Positions 10,110 through 22,070 of a stretch of DNA of 64,000 bases are shown here, piece after piece; the first letter of the stretch is position 1; every line of letters starts with the position of its first letter. The notes under the pieces were generated by a model. The model saw only the letters and a list, made by a program, of their open reading frames with translations. It did not search any database and was not told the origin of the DNA. This DNA is from Lunularia cruciata (Eukaryota > Streptophyta > Marchantiopsida > Lunulariales > Lunulariaceae): contig OX419758.1 in assembly GCA_948567375.1 (NCBI GenBank), positions 50,845,001 to 50,909,000 of the forward strand, written 5' to 3'. Position numbers and translations under genes: made by a program.

Positions 10110-10842
10110 CATACCGAGATTCAGTTCGGAAACTCATGAGAGCTAAGGCGGACTCGAATCCTTCGAAATAGTGCCACTCATGAATGATGACAATGAATTG
10201 TGCATGAGCTAGCGGGTTCTGGAAGTGTGCCAGTACAAGTGTAGGGCAAATAAGAGGTGTCCTGATAGACATGGGGAAACGCGAAGATGATGCTCCTCAT
10301 ACCGAGTTTCGATTCGAAAGTTCATGAGTGCCAAGGATTATTCTTTTACTTCGAAACAGTGCCGGTCAAGAATGATCACAATGATTCAGCATGAACTAAT
10401 GGGGCTCGGAGTGTACCAGTAGGGCAAATAAAAGGTGTCCTGATCGAAATGGGAAGCCGCGAAGATAGTGTTCCTCATACCAAGTTTCGGTTCGAAAGCC
10501 CATGAGGAGCATTACCCAAAACTTATCCGTTTAGTTCTAAATAGTGCCGCTCAAGCATGATCACAGTGCTTAAGCATGAACTAGCGGGGCTCGGAAGAGT
10601 ACCAAGAGGGCAAATAAAAGGTGTCCTGATAGAAATGGGGAGACGCGAAGATAGTGCTCCTCATACCAAGTTTCGGTTCGAGAGCCCATGAGGAGCATTA
10701 CCCAAGGATTATCCGTTTAGTTCTAAATAGTGCCGCTCAAGCATGATCACAGTAATTAAGCATGAACTAGCGGGCCTCGGAAGAGTACCAAGAGGGCAAA
10801 TAAAAGGTGTCCTGATAGAAGTGGGAAAACGCGAAGATGAGC
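10110..10842 (+). repeat. Tandem array, four units of about 185 bp
   Basis: Units begin at 'cataccgag/cataccaag' at 10110, 10298, 10476 and 10662, giving lengths of 188, 178, 186 and about 181 bp. Each unit holds 'ttcggttcgaaa/gag', 'agtgccgctcaag', 'catgatcaca', 'catgaactagcgggg', 'gggcaaataaaaggtgtcct' and 'gcgaagat'. Units 3 and 4 are nearly identical; unit 1 is the most diverged. No coding meaning is evident. Confidence 0.9.
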
Positions 10843-11165
10843 ACATAGCCATGCAGAAGGGAACCATGTGCGTAGAACTTTGGCAGTACTTGATAAACAT
10901 CTACTAGTAATGTGGGAATGAGAAAGCAAATTCAAACAGAATGCAATACGTAAATGGTGAAAGTAACAGAAGCAAAGAGGTGAGAGCCTAGTAAGAACAT
11001 GCATGGAGTAGATAGAGAAAGAAGAGCAAATAAGAGTGAGAGAATGAGAGAGGTCTTAGTGGGGTGGGAGGAGCGAGTGAGTTTTGTGGTCTGGAGGAGA
11101 GAACCAGTAAAAGACGTACATACAAAGTACAAGAAGAGAGATACAAAATGGTAGACTTCAAGTGC

Positions 11166-11223
11166 TATATATATATATATATATATTTTTATTTTTTTTT
11201 TTCTTTTATTTTTTTTTCTTTTT
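11166..11223. repeat. (TA)n followed by T-rich low-complexity tract
   Basis: About 20 bp of alternating TA is followed by T-runs broken by A, C and G. Confidence 0.9.
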
Positions 11224-11670
11224 GCCTTGAACTGAACAGGTTCAAGGCACAGGTTCAGATTAGCCAGCTAATCGGGTGTGGATACTTTTACACGGCAGTA
11301 GTGTGAACGCCCCACAGAGACCAGAATCAAAAGTTAGTAATATGTTGTATCCAGGTCAAGCGATAATCCAAAACTTCTCGTGAAAATAATGTTTAGGTAG
11401 ATTCTAAACGAAATTTCTAAAACTCTGCGAACTCGAAGAATTGCACTTATCAGTTGTCTGTATTCGGAATTTTCCGGTTGTCTTTGTATCTCTAAATATT
11501 GCAGTTTGATTGTATCTACGCATGTACTAAGTTTCCTTTCTTCCACCAAAACTAACAGCATTTTTAAACATCATCTACATAAAAATATTATACAGTCGAA
11601 TCAGCTAGTAGGCAGCATTTCCACATTATTCAATATCGTACGCTAGTAACAGATAGTACTGGACTGCAAA

Positions 11671-11847
11671 TCTGAAATTGCAGTGGATTTCATTATTATG
11701 ATCGCGATAGTACGAACAGTGATATTGTATTGACGATCAGTCATACTTCTTGTGGTCAGTCTGAATTTGCAGTAGGTTTCATTATTTCGCTCGCAGTGGT
11801 ACGAACTATGATATTGTATGACGATGAACTCATACTTCTTTGTGTGC
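11671..11847 (+). repeat. Tandem duplication, about 89 bp twice
   Basis: 'tctgaaattgcagtggattt' at 11671 and 'tctgaatttgcagtaggttt' at 11760 head two diverged units. Both continue with 'cattatt', a 'tcgc...agt' block, 'gtacgaac', 'tgatattgta', 'gacgat' and 'catacttctt'. Confidence 0.75.
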
Positions 11848-12434
11848 ACTCTTGCTTCCCCATTGCTTACTACGATTTTGTTAGCTCGTACTTCGCGCAC
11901 GGGCGATCTCCACAACATTTTGGTCACGATATCGTTCTACTGTAAGATTGGAATTTAGGGAGACTCACTATGCCCTCCCATCATTATATCATAGTAATGA
12001 CTCTTCGCTAATGCATCACGACTATCCTTCCATATGGTGACACGCTGTGATCATGTAAGATTCTCCACGAGTAAGTACTAATTTGTGTCCCGAAACATGG
12101 GTAAGTCCCTAAGATTTGGTGCCACAAAATTTGTGAAGTTTGAGGGTGGGGGACGCTTTTGCCTACAGGAGCCTTTTATGCGCTTCAACCCTTCGACTGT
12201 CTTGATGAATTTAGTTAAACTGTCTCAGGGTGTCTGACCATGAACCCAGAGACTTCCATGTGTTTGATCCAGAGAGCATACATGGTCACTGTCACAGTCA
12301 CAGAGATAACTTCTCACAACGATATTCATGTTAGCCGGATAACATGATAAAATTACCTGTGGTCATGTATCATACACTAACAAAAGCGCAACAAATTACA
12401 CCACTGAGACTCTCATCTTGTCTTCATAGGCATA

Positions 12435-12920
12435 TTGGCATATAAAATGCCAGTGCAGATGGGAAGTGGATCGACAAAACATGGGACAGTTACATGGGAG
12501 TCGACAAGACAAAGTGGTAGTTCGCCTTATCTCGTTGATTTAGCCATGCGCTTGATACTTGCCTTGGTATGTGGGCCGTCACAAGAGGGCATGTATGAAG
12601 CTACCACTGCTGAAATCATTCTATGGGTAATGGACCCATCTAGCAAATTTTGACCAAACTGCTCCTTAGTCTCTTAAATTTATGATTCGTAGTCAAAAGC
12701 GTTTTCTTTGCCTGCAGTGCCTCGTCGCGACGTCCAGAGTGGACCAGCTTATGAGAAGATTTGTGTGGACGCGGCCATGGTTGAGTGGAGATTCCACCAT
12801 TCTGAATCCACATGTCCGAAGCATCCGGTCCTCACATTAATGGCGAAGGTGAATATGGTGTTACATGGCATGTGCATTCCTTGTGCACGCTTTTTCCATC
12901 AGGAAGATGATGATTGCTGA
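12435..12920 (+). other. Possible exon remnants, unrecognised
   Basis: Two open stretches lie close together on the + strand (12435-12653 and 12708-12920). The second follows a pyrimidine-rich run ending 'tttgcctgcag', which would suit a splice acceptor, and ends in TGA after 'FFHQEDDDC'. I recognise no family and see no start context or donor that compels a gene model. Chance open frames are at least as likely. Confidence 0.12.
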
Positions 12921-15728
12921 CAATGTTTTTGCGGTCTTGTTCAATTAGAGTTTAACAAGGCAAAAGGTTAGAATATGCACACGTTTCTGAGATTCATACC
13001 CTTCCCTCATTACCCGTGTTTGTGCTAGTACTATATAGCCAACCTACTCACGACCACAACACGCTTGATACTGTTTACGAGAGGAACTGCTGGAAGGAGT
13101 TCTATAGAGGTGGCAGAAGGTGGTTGTAGAAGACATTCAAGTTTGCAGTCTATTCGTCCTTTCTGGTCGAAAATTTCACGTGATAGACTACGGTCACTTT
13201 ATAGATTTCTATAGCTGTTTTCGATGTCTTCGAGATCCTGCGACTTAGAATGCAGTAAGACACAATGCTTGCTTGGCTTGAAGCATTTTCCGCGTTGTCT
13301 CATGATTGATCAGGGCATCGTAAAAGGATCTGATCAAAGTTAGCAACTCGTTACTGGTAAAATCGAAGTAGTCGTAGCTTGAGCAGTTTCTTACTGAAGA
13401 GACTGCTGGAGTGCTAGATGGAGCAGACGTACTGTAGGGGGAGTAATGCAGGAGAGTCCGAATTCTAAACCTCGCATTCCTTGAGGTATTTCTTTGCAAG
13501 AGGCTGCGGTTTACTCCTTGATTAAGGACCTACAGAATATCGCTGCAATACGCGTGAGCTTGCAGAGTAGCTCCTGGACACCAATGCGGATATGTCAAGG
13601 GTCAGGTTGCAGGAGAAGGCCCCCAAGTGTGCAGGCTTGTTTCCCAATGCAGTTGAGAAAGCGCTGCCGTGTTTTGAGGGAGTCCTCAATAATTGTTCTG
13701 ATCATGATCTGGAAGCTCTGATCTTGTGACGTAGTGTTGCGGGGCAGGAACTTCACTCGATTGAACAAATGTCTGCCCTCCAACAACCGGAAGTGTGAAA
13801 GAAATACTACCTTATAGATGATGTGTGCACACTGAATTGAATTGATTTTGTCTGGATATTGTCAGCACATGCACAGTAGTACTGCAAGATGCCTAGGTAT
13901 AACGAACTATGGAGTTAACGAGGGGGACAACAATTGTTCAAGAGACTGTCATGCGTATATCTATCACATTCACCATTCAGATGCATTTGTGTTGTGGTTG
14001 TTTACAAAGTTTGTTAACCCTGTCCACATATCCATTATATTGCCATGATCAGCTGTGTAGCCAAACACGCGAAGAATGTCCATTGACAATGGCATGGGTG
14101 CCGAATGATATTTCGCCACTGAAAATATTGAAACAAATGCCAATACTGAATCAGTACGCGTTTCTCGGAATATCTGCTACACACAGACCTCCATACGCAC
14201 GAAGATGGAGTGAAAGACCCAAACAGCTCTTTTTAAAGAATACATCAAGAAAGTTGCAATTGATAGAGCCTGAATACCCAGTACACCAGGACACATAAGA
14301 TAGGGAGTGATAAAGCTCTTCATAACTGACAACATGAAAGCTGATAGAGCACAAACAACTGCAAGTGCTACAATTATTTCAATAGGAACTTGTTGTAGAT
14401 ATGGAAATGGGGTATGGAAAAGGACTCAAAGTCGCTAACCATCATCACCATGATTCACCTCAATAGCGGATACCCGTGTGATCGTGCGGAAGCAATTAAA
14501 TTTTTTGATGGTTTAAAGACAGAGCATTCGATGCAGTAGACGAAAGTGCACAATCACTGGAAAATTTCAAGGTAGGCTGAAGAAGGATGCAGTATAGCGA
14601 GAGTGCAGAAAGTTGGCATAAGGATTAGTTTCTTAATTAGTCTGTAAGACAAACCGCGCTCTTTTGAGTTCCACTGCCCTCGTACAGGTCGCTAAGTCAG
14701 GTCCGGTCCAGTCCGTTGGATGGTTTGTAGGTTTCTGTCGAAAATCAAGTTCAACGAGTTACAACGAGGCAAAGAAGGAGCGTATGCGGGGTTAAACTTT
14801 ACCCACTCGATCGGTAATATGCCAGTGGTCTATTCAACTTCAAGAAACTGCAGGGTAACCATTTGAACTCTCGGTTTGTGCGATGACCGGGAAGCATTGA
14901 CAGTTTTGAGTTGATTTTGGAATGATTATGGCTCTTGTTCTCTTAGAGTTGTGCAATCCCCACAACCGCGCCATGTTTGGTTTCCTGGTACACCAATATG
15001 TTTGGAGTCCGTCAAACGTTTATATGTGCAGTACATGTAGTCTGAGTTTCCGATTTAGAGTAGGTAATGGAGCGGAGTTTAGCAGGAGAGGCGTTTGGAA
15101 TTTGAACGTTTTTACTGGACCGAGGTTATGCGCTGAATACTTTCTGTACAAGGTGCGTCATTCTGGCAATACCGAGATCTCTCACTAGGAATTGATCATC
15201 AATAGAACTTCATTTGATAGTCTGTCCAACAAAAGGCCTTCAACGAAAAGTCCACAAAACACTTGCTCTGCGAAATTAAGCGTACAGAAGAATGTATGCC
15301 ATACATTCCGCCCCAAGACCAGGTTTTCTGCCGAAACGTCCATGGACTTTTTGAGCAGAAAACCGTAGCTAATCTTAGACTAGCTAGCAGAAAATCGGGG
15401 ATAATTTAAAGTTACAGAACTGAACGGCAAGACTTTGAAGCTGTGCTTAACTCCAAACCCATTTCATCAGTGACATTGAAGGCGACTGTAGATTATTTAT
15501 CTATCAGCAAAGCTCGCTGCAAATCTTGGGTACCACATTCCAAGCACGTATCTTTGTTCAAACGTCTTCTGCATGTATCCTTGCACTGCTAGCAAGCATG
15601 CGTATGTGTCTAGGGAGTTCCAGTTTTGAAAACCAGTGCAGATTGGGCAAGTACCTTCAATCTCATAGCCTACCCGTAAAGAAGCCACATACAGTCTAAA
15701 ATGTTTACCATGAGTGAAGAGTTTTGAG

Positions 15729-15793
15729 CTAGGGATCTTCCTTGCGACAAACAACTCGATTTCTGATTCTCCTGTAGTAACATGCCGGTTACT
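15729..15793 (+). repeat. Dispersed local duplication, copy 1
   Basis: About 65 bp containing 'gatcttccttgcg', then 'aacaactcgatttctgattc' and 'catgccggtta'. It is repeated with some changes at 16370-16430. Confidence 0.7.
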
Positions 15794-16369
15794 CAAGATA
15801 TGGGCAAAATCTCATCTGATTTCATTAATGCTACGACAAATTTATTTTGTGTCTTAGAACTTTCTTAAGCAGCTGTAAGTTCCTCTTTACTTATTTTATT
15901 CCTTCTTACCACGCTTAAAATATCTGAACGCCTTGATTTTACTCTATGGCAGGTTACTCTAGCAAGGCATGCTTCAGATGTGCTAAAACTAAAGAATTTC
16001 AAGAAGAAAAGATCTTCGTAGTTTTCAACCGAGAAGTCTAAGATACCCACTGTAGCTCAGAAACTCATTATCTAGAATTCTTCTTGTAAGAAGCATTAAT
16101 GTATATCTTGCATCAAACCGTGCTCTCGCTTGTGCAGTGTCCAGAGTAGGCATTGTGGATCCTTAACAATATAACGTTGAGGTTTCACTGAACCATAGAT
16201 CTAGAGCTCGGGAGTGCATTTGTTAAGAACAAATTATCATTTGAGAATGGAGTTCTTAAATAATTGTCATGCGGCCCCAACGTTCATAGAGTTATAAAAG
16301 TCAAACTGAACGTAAGTAATGCACATGTGGTGCGTAAAATTATCAGTAGTCCTGGGTGGCTAGCAAGGA

Positions 16370-16430
16370 TCTTCCTTGCGTCGAACAACTTGATCTCTGA
16401 TTCTCTTATAGTACCATGTCGATTAGTCCT
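16370..16430 (+). repeat. Dispersed local duplication, copy 2
   Basis: 'gatcttccttgcg', 'aacaacttgatctctgattc' and 'catgtcgatta' match the copy at 15729-15793 with scattered substitutions, mostly transitions. Confidence 0.7.
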
Positions 16431-17460
16431 CTAAGTTGTGTCTCGAGGGTTCGAAGGAGTCGAAACTCAGAGAATACGGACTCCAAGATCCTTCCGAGCA
16501 GATTCTTCAGAAAGGTTGTAGATGCTGAGGGAAATGTGGGCTTACTTAGAATTCGGCGCAAGGTCACACCGGAGAAGATTACACACGATGTTAGCGACTA
16601 TGCACTCAAACAAGGTTTATCACGCAACCTGCTGAGCAACGTGGTAAGGACTCTACCGCCATGCAGTACCATGTGCCCAAAAGTTACACTTCTGTAAGCA
16701 TTTGATAGTTGAAGTGCAAGCTTGTGGAAGGACCTACTTTTTTCCTACGGAACCTTCGTGGAAGATTTTCTTGTGCATCTACACAACTAAATCTTGTGAT
16801 ATTAACATGTTTTTTACTTCTAGCACATGATGCACATACAAATATCACCAGGGTATCCTTGAGTGAGAGAGATAAGCCTAACCTTATTTCTATTTGCAAG
16901 TCAAGTATTCCATAACCACCCCAATATAGATATTGTTGCAAGAGGTTTGGTTCAATAAATAATAAAGTCAGTGCTCCACTTGTCAAAAGGTCCTAGCACA
17001 AGCAGACTAAGCAAAGAATAAGGACACTTGATTGTTTTGCAAAGGCTAAGTCCTGCAAAAATGAATGTAATCTTTGATACCTCCAATATCCATCCAATGA
17101 GACACTACGTCCAAAATCCTTAGGATTATTATCTTTCTTGCAAAGTCAGCTCCATATAAAAGGCAATAATAGAAAGCCCTTTATGACATTGATTGATTTT
17201 TCCTTTCTCAAGTCAAATAGGAGTATCCCAATTTTGTTAATAAACTCCGGGTATGATCTCTAGACGTTTTATTTATGAATATATGCAAAAATGACTTAGC
17301 TACTCTTTATATGCCTCTAGAATTTATTCTGCCCAAGAGTTGAAATATACATATATGAAAAATATATGAAAAATTATCTAGTGAAAATTTCCTTTGTATT
17401 TATCTATTTCTCAAATAATTACTTTTGCTCATTATTGAGTTGTCAAATAGAAAAAAAAAA

Positions 17461-17482
17461 TTTGCACCATTGCTGGGATACC
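17461..17482 (+). promoter_or_regulatory. Degenerate PBS-like site
   Basis: 'tttgcaccattgctgggata' follows an A-run and resembles the common plant gypsy PBS TTTGGCGCCGTTGCCGGGGA (tRNA-Asp type). Most differences are of the C-to-T or G-to-A kind, plus small deletions. Confidence 0.35.
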
Positions 17483-18120
17483 TTATGTGAGTAGTGTGCT
17501 GAAACTGAGATCTTTTGTTGAAGGTGCAGTGCATGTCACCACGGGAGCAACAGGAGTAAACCCAAGCTAACTTAAGGCACACTAGATGTTATAATAAAGA
17601 GAAGAAGAGAAGTTGCAAAAGCTTTAAAATCAAAAGCAAGAACAAGATAAGAAATAAAAGGAAGCTTGTTGGAATCTGTTGCAAAGGAATAAGAAAGATT
17701 AATCTCACCTCACTTGGTGCCATCAGCATTTTCCTCTACAAAAGATCTATCTATGAATCCTTGACAGCCCATTGAAGGACAGACTTTAGATAGCACCAAT
17801 AGCTCTTACTTTGAATCACAAAGAAGACATCATATGCTAATTAACCAATGAGGTATATAATAAAATAATATCTCAAATAGCACCTTCAAAGAGAGAAGGA
17901 AGTTAAACAACTTCTTCTCCATTACCAAGATGGTTATATTCTGGAAAGTGCACTTTCTTTGGAGATGCACCATTGCAAATCTTTAGGTTGGAAATTGAAC
18001 TGAAAGGCACCAATTCCTTTTGGCCCAAAGACATCCCAAGATTCACTAAGCTTGAGGGAAGAGAAGTTATTAGAAATTGGCAAAAACCACTCCGTTTGTT
18101 GATATTATGCCTGACACTAT

Positions 18121-19370
18121 TTGAATTCTAGTCAAAGGAACTTTACCTTTATCTATACCTATTTTGGTTCACTTCCTTCACCATTACAATCAAGTGTAAC
18201 ACCTTTGCAGCATGCTCAGAGCACAATTTATCTGCTACTTAGACTTGTAGCCATAGCTAATCCTACTCCTTTTACCGTACAAGGATATCAGAAGTTCAAG
18301 GCCAAGATGTAGATAAAGATCCTAATACCTTCATGGAGCCATTTCTATTTAAAATAAAGAGGATGCACACATTGATAAACTCAAGATTTTTCTGATTTTA
18401 TTACACAAGAAGGCAAGAAGCTTGTATGTGGATGTCAATCAAGATCTAGCTAATGTTATTGATTGGATTGCAATTAAGGATAAATTTCTTAAAAAAAATT
18501 TAGAGAATTAGATATGAGTCCATTATCTTTAAAAAAATGAATTCTATGGACTATAAAAAGAAAGAAAAGTTATGGGATAACATTGTGAGAACATATTTCA
18601 ATTGAGTCCCTAGAAGAGGCACAAGTTGTAGCTCAACCAACCAAGGCACAACTTGAGTTTTGGGTGGACTTCCTTTTTATTTTGTCAAGGAAAGAGAGCA
18701 TGAGACAATAGATAAAGTTGTGAAGTAAATTTGAGTTGCATGGTGCAATTCAAATTGATCACTTGGGGAAACTTTATCATTTCCAAGAACAAGGAAGAGT
18801 AAGCACAAAATCAAAGAAAAATCTTTGTGATCTTTGTCTTGTCTTAAAACACTTTTAAGTTGGTCCTTTTTATCATCATCTTCTTCCAAAGATGAGAAGC
18901 CTTTAGAGAAGATAGATAGTAAGTTAGAGAAGCTTATCAAAGACTTTGTAGACTTCAATGTCCAATGTTTGGTACAAAGGATAAAATGATACTTCCTTGG
19001 TAAACATGCTCAGAAATTTGATGTATTACTTATGAAAAACCATGCCATGCAAATACCTAATATTTTACAACATTACCTTCTTACTCCATATAGAATTTGG
19101 ATTGGATTCCCACTTGGGAGATACAAGAATATGTTATGGAGATGAGGACTTATTATTTGTGGTTGAGGAGGTTTCTTATATCATGTATAGTCCACTTGTA
19201 CTATCCCAATGTATGTGTTAAGGAAAAGATATAAGTAATGATCTATAGCAAAGGATCATGCCTTTAAGGCCAAATTTAAATTCAAGAGCATGCTATAAAT
19301 GTGAAGCTCCAAAGCCATTATGGACCATATTGCACAAAACCCAAAAATAAAATTTAATACAGACCCCCTT
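18121..19370 (+). pseudogene. Gag-like remnant with frameshifted zinc knuckle
   Basis: At 19291-19333 the + strand encodes the start of a CX2CX4HX4C knuckle ('CYKCEAPK'). One extra base then shifts the phase, and the remainder ('HYGPYC' then 'TKPK') is read in the next frame. Upstream, broken frames contain stretches such as 'LWDNIVRTYFN' and 'NTFMEPFLFKIKRMHTL' that suit a Gag capsid region, but I cannot align them to a named family. Many stops are present. A Gag function (RNA packaging in the particle) is inferred only from the knuckle and from position after the PBS-like site. Confidence 0.35.
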
Positions 19371-20009
19371 GATGAAAATTGCAATGCCCCAAGGCATGTA
19401 ATCACAAATTGCACTCAACCACAAACCTCAAGTGCAAAGAATAGGTGGGTCGGTTGGTGAATATTGAGATCTTTCTTGGAAGTAAATTGTTCTTGCAATC
19501 ATCAAGCTCTTTTGTCCTTAGCATACCATCTATGATACCATCAATCAAGTAATCTGCTACAAGAATTTGTATTTGCGGGAGAACCAATGGACTGGGCATC
19601 AATGTTTCAACAACACACCCACCATATATATCATTTGTTTGGAGACAACGGAGTCTATTACTTGGTGACCTTTGTAATTCATTTTTACATTAGTATGGGA
19701 CTATTGATAAAGACAAGCATCGATTGTTCTTGGATAATCACATAAGTGAATCCTAGTTCCTAGATCAAGAAGGTGGGTTGGAAGCAGTAAGATTTAGAAG
19801 ACAGATGCAGACTTTAAGTTGCACATACGTATAAAAGTGCAGATGGAGGAAAAAAAGAGTATAGGGAAACATAAAGCTGATTCTCCTACAAAGGCAATGG
19901 TTACTTGATTTTGGAACTGTCGAAGTATAAGTAAACAAAACAGCAACCAGTTTAGGAGTTGTCTTCCTCATTGTCAAATGAATCAAGAGAGGGCACGTAG
20001 ATGGAGGTT

Positions 20010-20440
20010 GTCATGCCATTTGTACCTTCACATCTAGATTGCTTGGACACTAGAGTAGCAATGATAGTAGTTAGAGGTATTTTGGCAGTTACTTGGAGAT
20101 TACTTTCCGTTGGTCAGATTTTGTGTTATGGGTACTAACTACATGGTGGGGCCAACCATCACTTGTGTCATTTGCACCGTTGGGTGTGCCATGAGTAGGA
20201 CCGATGGTGTGAGACCTAGGTCAAAATCAGGAGTATACCCTAGGAGTGCAGCTCCAAAGAGCTCACTTCTTTGTTGTTGAGCCTTTGAGTTCCTGGCTAG
20301 AGTGGACCAAAAGCCGGCTAGCGTCACATAGAGTATTTTAGCTAGAGTGGGTGGAGCTTGACTATAATCAATGTTGGCAGATCATTGAGTGATAGATCTA
20401 ATTGAGTGTGATTTGAGTTGTGTAACCAAACTGATTACAA
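20010..20440 (+). repeat. LTR-like fragment of the PHD gypsy family
   Basis: It matches the distal 430 bp or so of the unit at 49731-50286 in reverse orientation. Shared landmarks: 'gtcatgccatttgta', 'agaggtattttggca', 'ttttgtgtt', 'gtgtgagacct', 'caaaatcaggagtatacc', 'ggagtgcagctcc' and 'gtgtaaccaaactgatta'. The first 120 bp or so of the unit are missing. Similarity is clearly higher than with the copy at 1918-2440. Confidence 0.75.
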
Positions 20441-21347
20441 TAGAGAAGTGAGAGTCAAGAGGAAATTGGATGCAAGAACTGAGGGTGGTGGTGGTATCTC
20501 CAAGCCCGGTGGATCATGGTACCTTGATCACTGTTTTGATTTCCCAGGGAATGATTGTGTGTGGGAGTGGTGGCCAAATTTGGAGCCAAAGAGAGTTGAT
20601 TTCAAGCGGTAGTTGTGATTTTGAGCTCAAGAGGTGAACATAAGATCAATCTGGTGAGAGTTGAGCTCAAAAAGTGAAATTGAAGGTGGAGTTGGGAACC
20701 CACTCCCATGAATTAGAGATTGGATGAAAATTTTTCCAATTTGGCTTGAGTGAAAAGTTAGCAGAGGATATAGTAGTTAGTTAAATTTAGGGATTTATAT
20801 CAGATTTTGTGAAGGGTTTATGTCAAATTTTGGCGAGAAGAACTTTGATCACATTCTCCGGTGATCCTTGTAGCTTAAGAAGTACTCCAATTATGTCAAT
20901 GCCAAATGGTGGTAGAATTGGTCCAATGTTGATTTATGAGATGGAGGGTTTTTGTTAGCCTTCTTGTGGTTGGACTCCCTCCATTCTCTACTTCCTTTTT
21001 TTGCATCGCATTTCTGTGAGGTGCATTGAATTTAGAGCATTGGTGCTATAGTGTGCTTTCGATAGTGAGGCTAGAGTGATGACATGTCAGAATATCTATA
21101 TTTTTCTCTGATGAGGCAAGAAGTGATGACTAGCAGACTGTGAGAGTGCATGTTGTGATGACAAGTTACATGTTGCACTTTCTCCTAGTGTAGTTGTCAT
21201 AATTAAAGCTACATTTAGTTGGTGGTGTTGGCACTTGGTGGTGTTAGCACTTGGTACTTGAGGACGTTACATTTATGGGTTGCAATTCTTGGTTACTTTA
21301 TCACAAAAGAGTTCTTTGGGATTCTGGAGGAGAGAGCATTGCAGTAC
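20441..21347 (+). other. Leader of an older gypsy element, cut by element B
   Basis: Non-coding G+T-rich sequence follows the LTR-like fragment. Removing element B (21348-39309) and one GTAC copy joins it to 39314-39964, which carries a gag-like ORF. It therefore most likely is the untranslated leader of that older + strand element. No convincing PBS was seen. Confidence 0.4.
21344..21347. repeat. Target-site duplication of element B, left (GTAC)
   Basis: Identical to 39310-39313 just outside B's other end. It supports B as one insertion 17.96 kb long including its nested guests. Confidence 0.7.
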
Positions 21348-21359
21348 TGTGAGTCGGCC
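21348..21359 (-). repeat. Outer 12 bp of element B's 3' LTR
   Basis: TGTGAGTCGGCC equals the terminal bases of a minus-oriented G LTR (TGTGAGCCGGCC in D). The LTR resumes at 29114 with TATCTCTCACTCAAG, the equivalent of TGTCTCTCACTCAGG. Element A sits between. Confidence 0.8.
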
Positions 21360-22049
21360 TGTAATACCCATTTGTGCATGTATGTGGTATTGTGATATTT
21401 AGCTTGGTATACAAGTACTTGAGAGATATTATTTATATAGAGATAAAGGATGGTTCCACATTAGTAATGATTAGCTAGAGTTAGTCACAACTAAAATAGA
21501 GGGGACCTTACTTTAGAGGAAGTGGAAAAGATGAGCACCATTATTTTGGATTCTAGTGTGTTGACTTGGTATTATTCCTAGGTGTTTGGCTTTGAGGAAA
21601 GAACTGAGAACTCTTGAACCCACAAGCCTTTTTGTTTTGGATTCTTCTATAGTCCAAGGATAGCACATGTGAAGGAATCCTTGACCAAGTGGTTGGGTCA
21701 AGATAAGATCACATGCAAGTGGAATATGCCTATGTGAATGGATATTCCTTTCTACTTTTTGACTTGACTTGACTTTTAGTCTAGAAACTTGAGTTATGGT
21801 GGTAATTAGTAACTTTGTTACGGAACTATTTCACAAGTATATAAAAAAGAGGCAAGGAGGTATTCATCATCCTTTCATTTGCAACTATCTCTCTCTCATT
21901 GAGTTCTCTAGTGAGCAATACCTTGAGTCTTGGAGTGTTAGCCTTGGAGGAGTATGATGGAGTTGGGGTTCTTTGCCTTCTTAGTCCATGGTGCGCTACC
22001 ACAATAGCCATCAGAGGTTCATTCTGAGTGAGAGACAGACCGGCTCACA
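21360..22049 (+). repeat. Element A 5' LTR (690 bp)
   Basis: TGTAATACCCATTTG to GGCTCACA. TATA box at 21838-21845. It is followed at once by the PBS region. Confidence 0.92.
21838..21845 (+). promoter_or_regulatory. TATA box of element A LTR
   Basis: TATATAAA lies about 200 bp before the LTR end, followed by a G-rich stretch. It is conserved in the LTRs of B, C and D (TATATAAACAAGGGG type). Confidence 0.6.
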
Positions 22050-22053
22050 TTTT

Positions 22054-22070
22054 TAGTTCCGTTGCCGGGA
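22054..22070 (+). promoter_or_regulatory. PBS complementary to tRNA-Glu
   Basis: TAGTTCCGTTGCCGGGA matches TGGTTCCGTTGCCGGGA, the complement of the 3' end of plant tRNA-Glu, with one G-to-A change. It begins 4 bp after the LTR. Confidence 0.8.

Larger units (their letters stand above)
8823..16690. other. Low-copy island without recognisable genes
   Basis: This stretch differs from its surroundings: more CpG, fewer long A/T runs, and no retroelement motif that I can see. Reading frames are all short and most begin without ATG. It includes a tandem array (10110-10842), a T-rich tract (11166-11223) and two local duplications. It may be a unique intergenic or intronic segment. Confidence 0.45.
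16700..19760 (+). mobile_element. Very decayed Ty3/gypsy 5' region
   Basis: A degenerate PBS-like site near 17461 and a gag-like region with a broken zinc knuckle near 19291 suggest the start of an old + strand gypsy element. Base composition is very A+T-rich and all frames are broken. The element's limits, including any LTR before 17455, are not visible. Confidence 0.35.

Noticed and set aside
10110-10842. CRISPR-like array
   Set aside because: Units of about 185 bp are repeated whole without spacers, and the context is eukaryotic.
9557-11132. Minus-strand ORFs across the tandem array region
   Set aside because: They run through tandem repeat units with different ends, lack consistent codon patterns, and most start without ATG.
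15497-15796. 99-codon minus-strand ORF with a CPIC motif as a host gene
   Set aside because: It opens with TTG and has no ATG, no family resemblance and no partner motif; its start overlaps a duplicated non-coding block.
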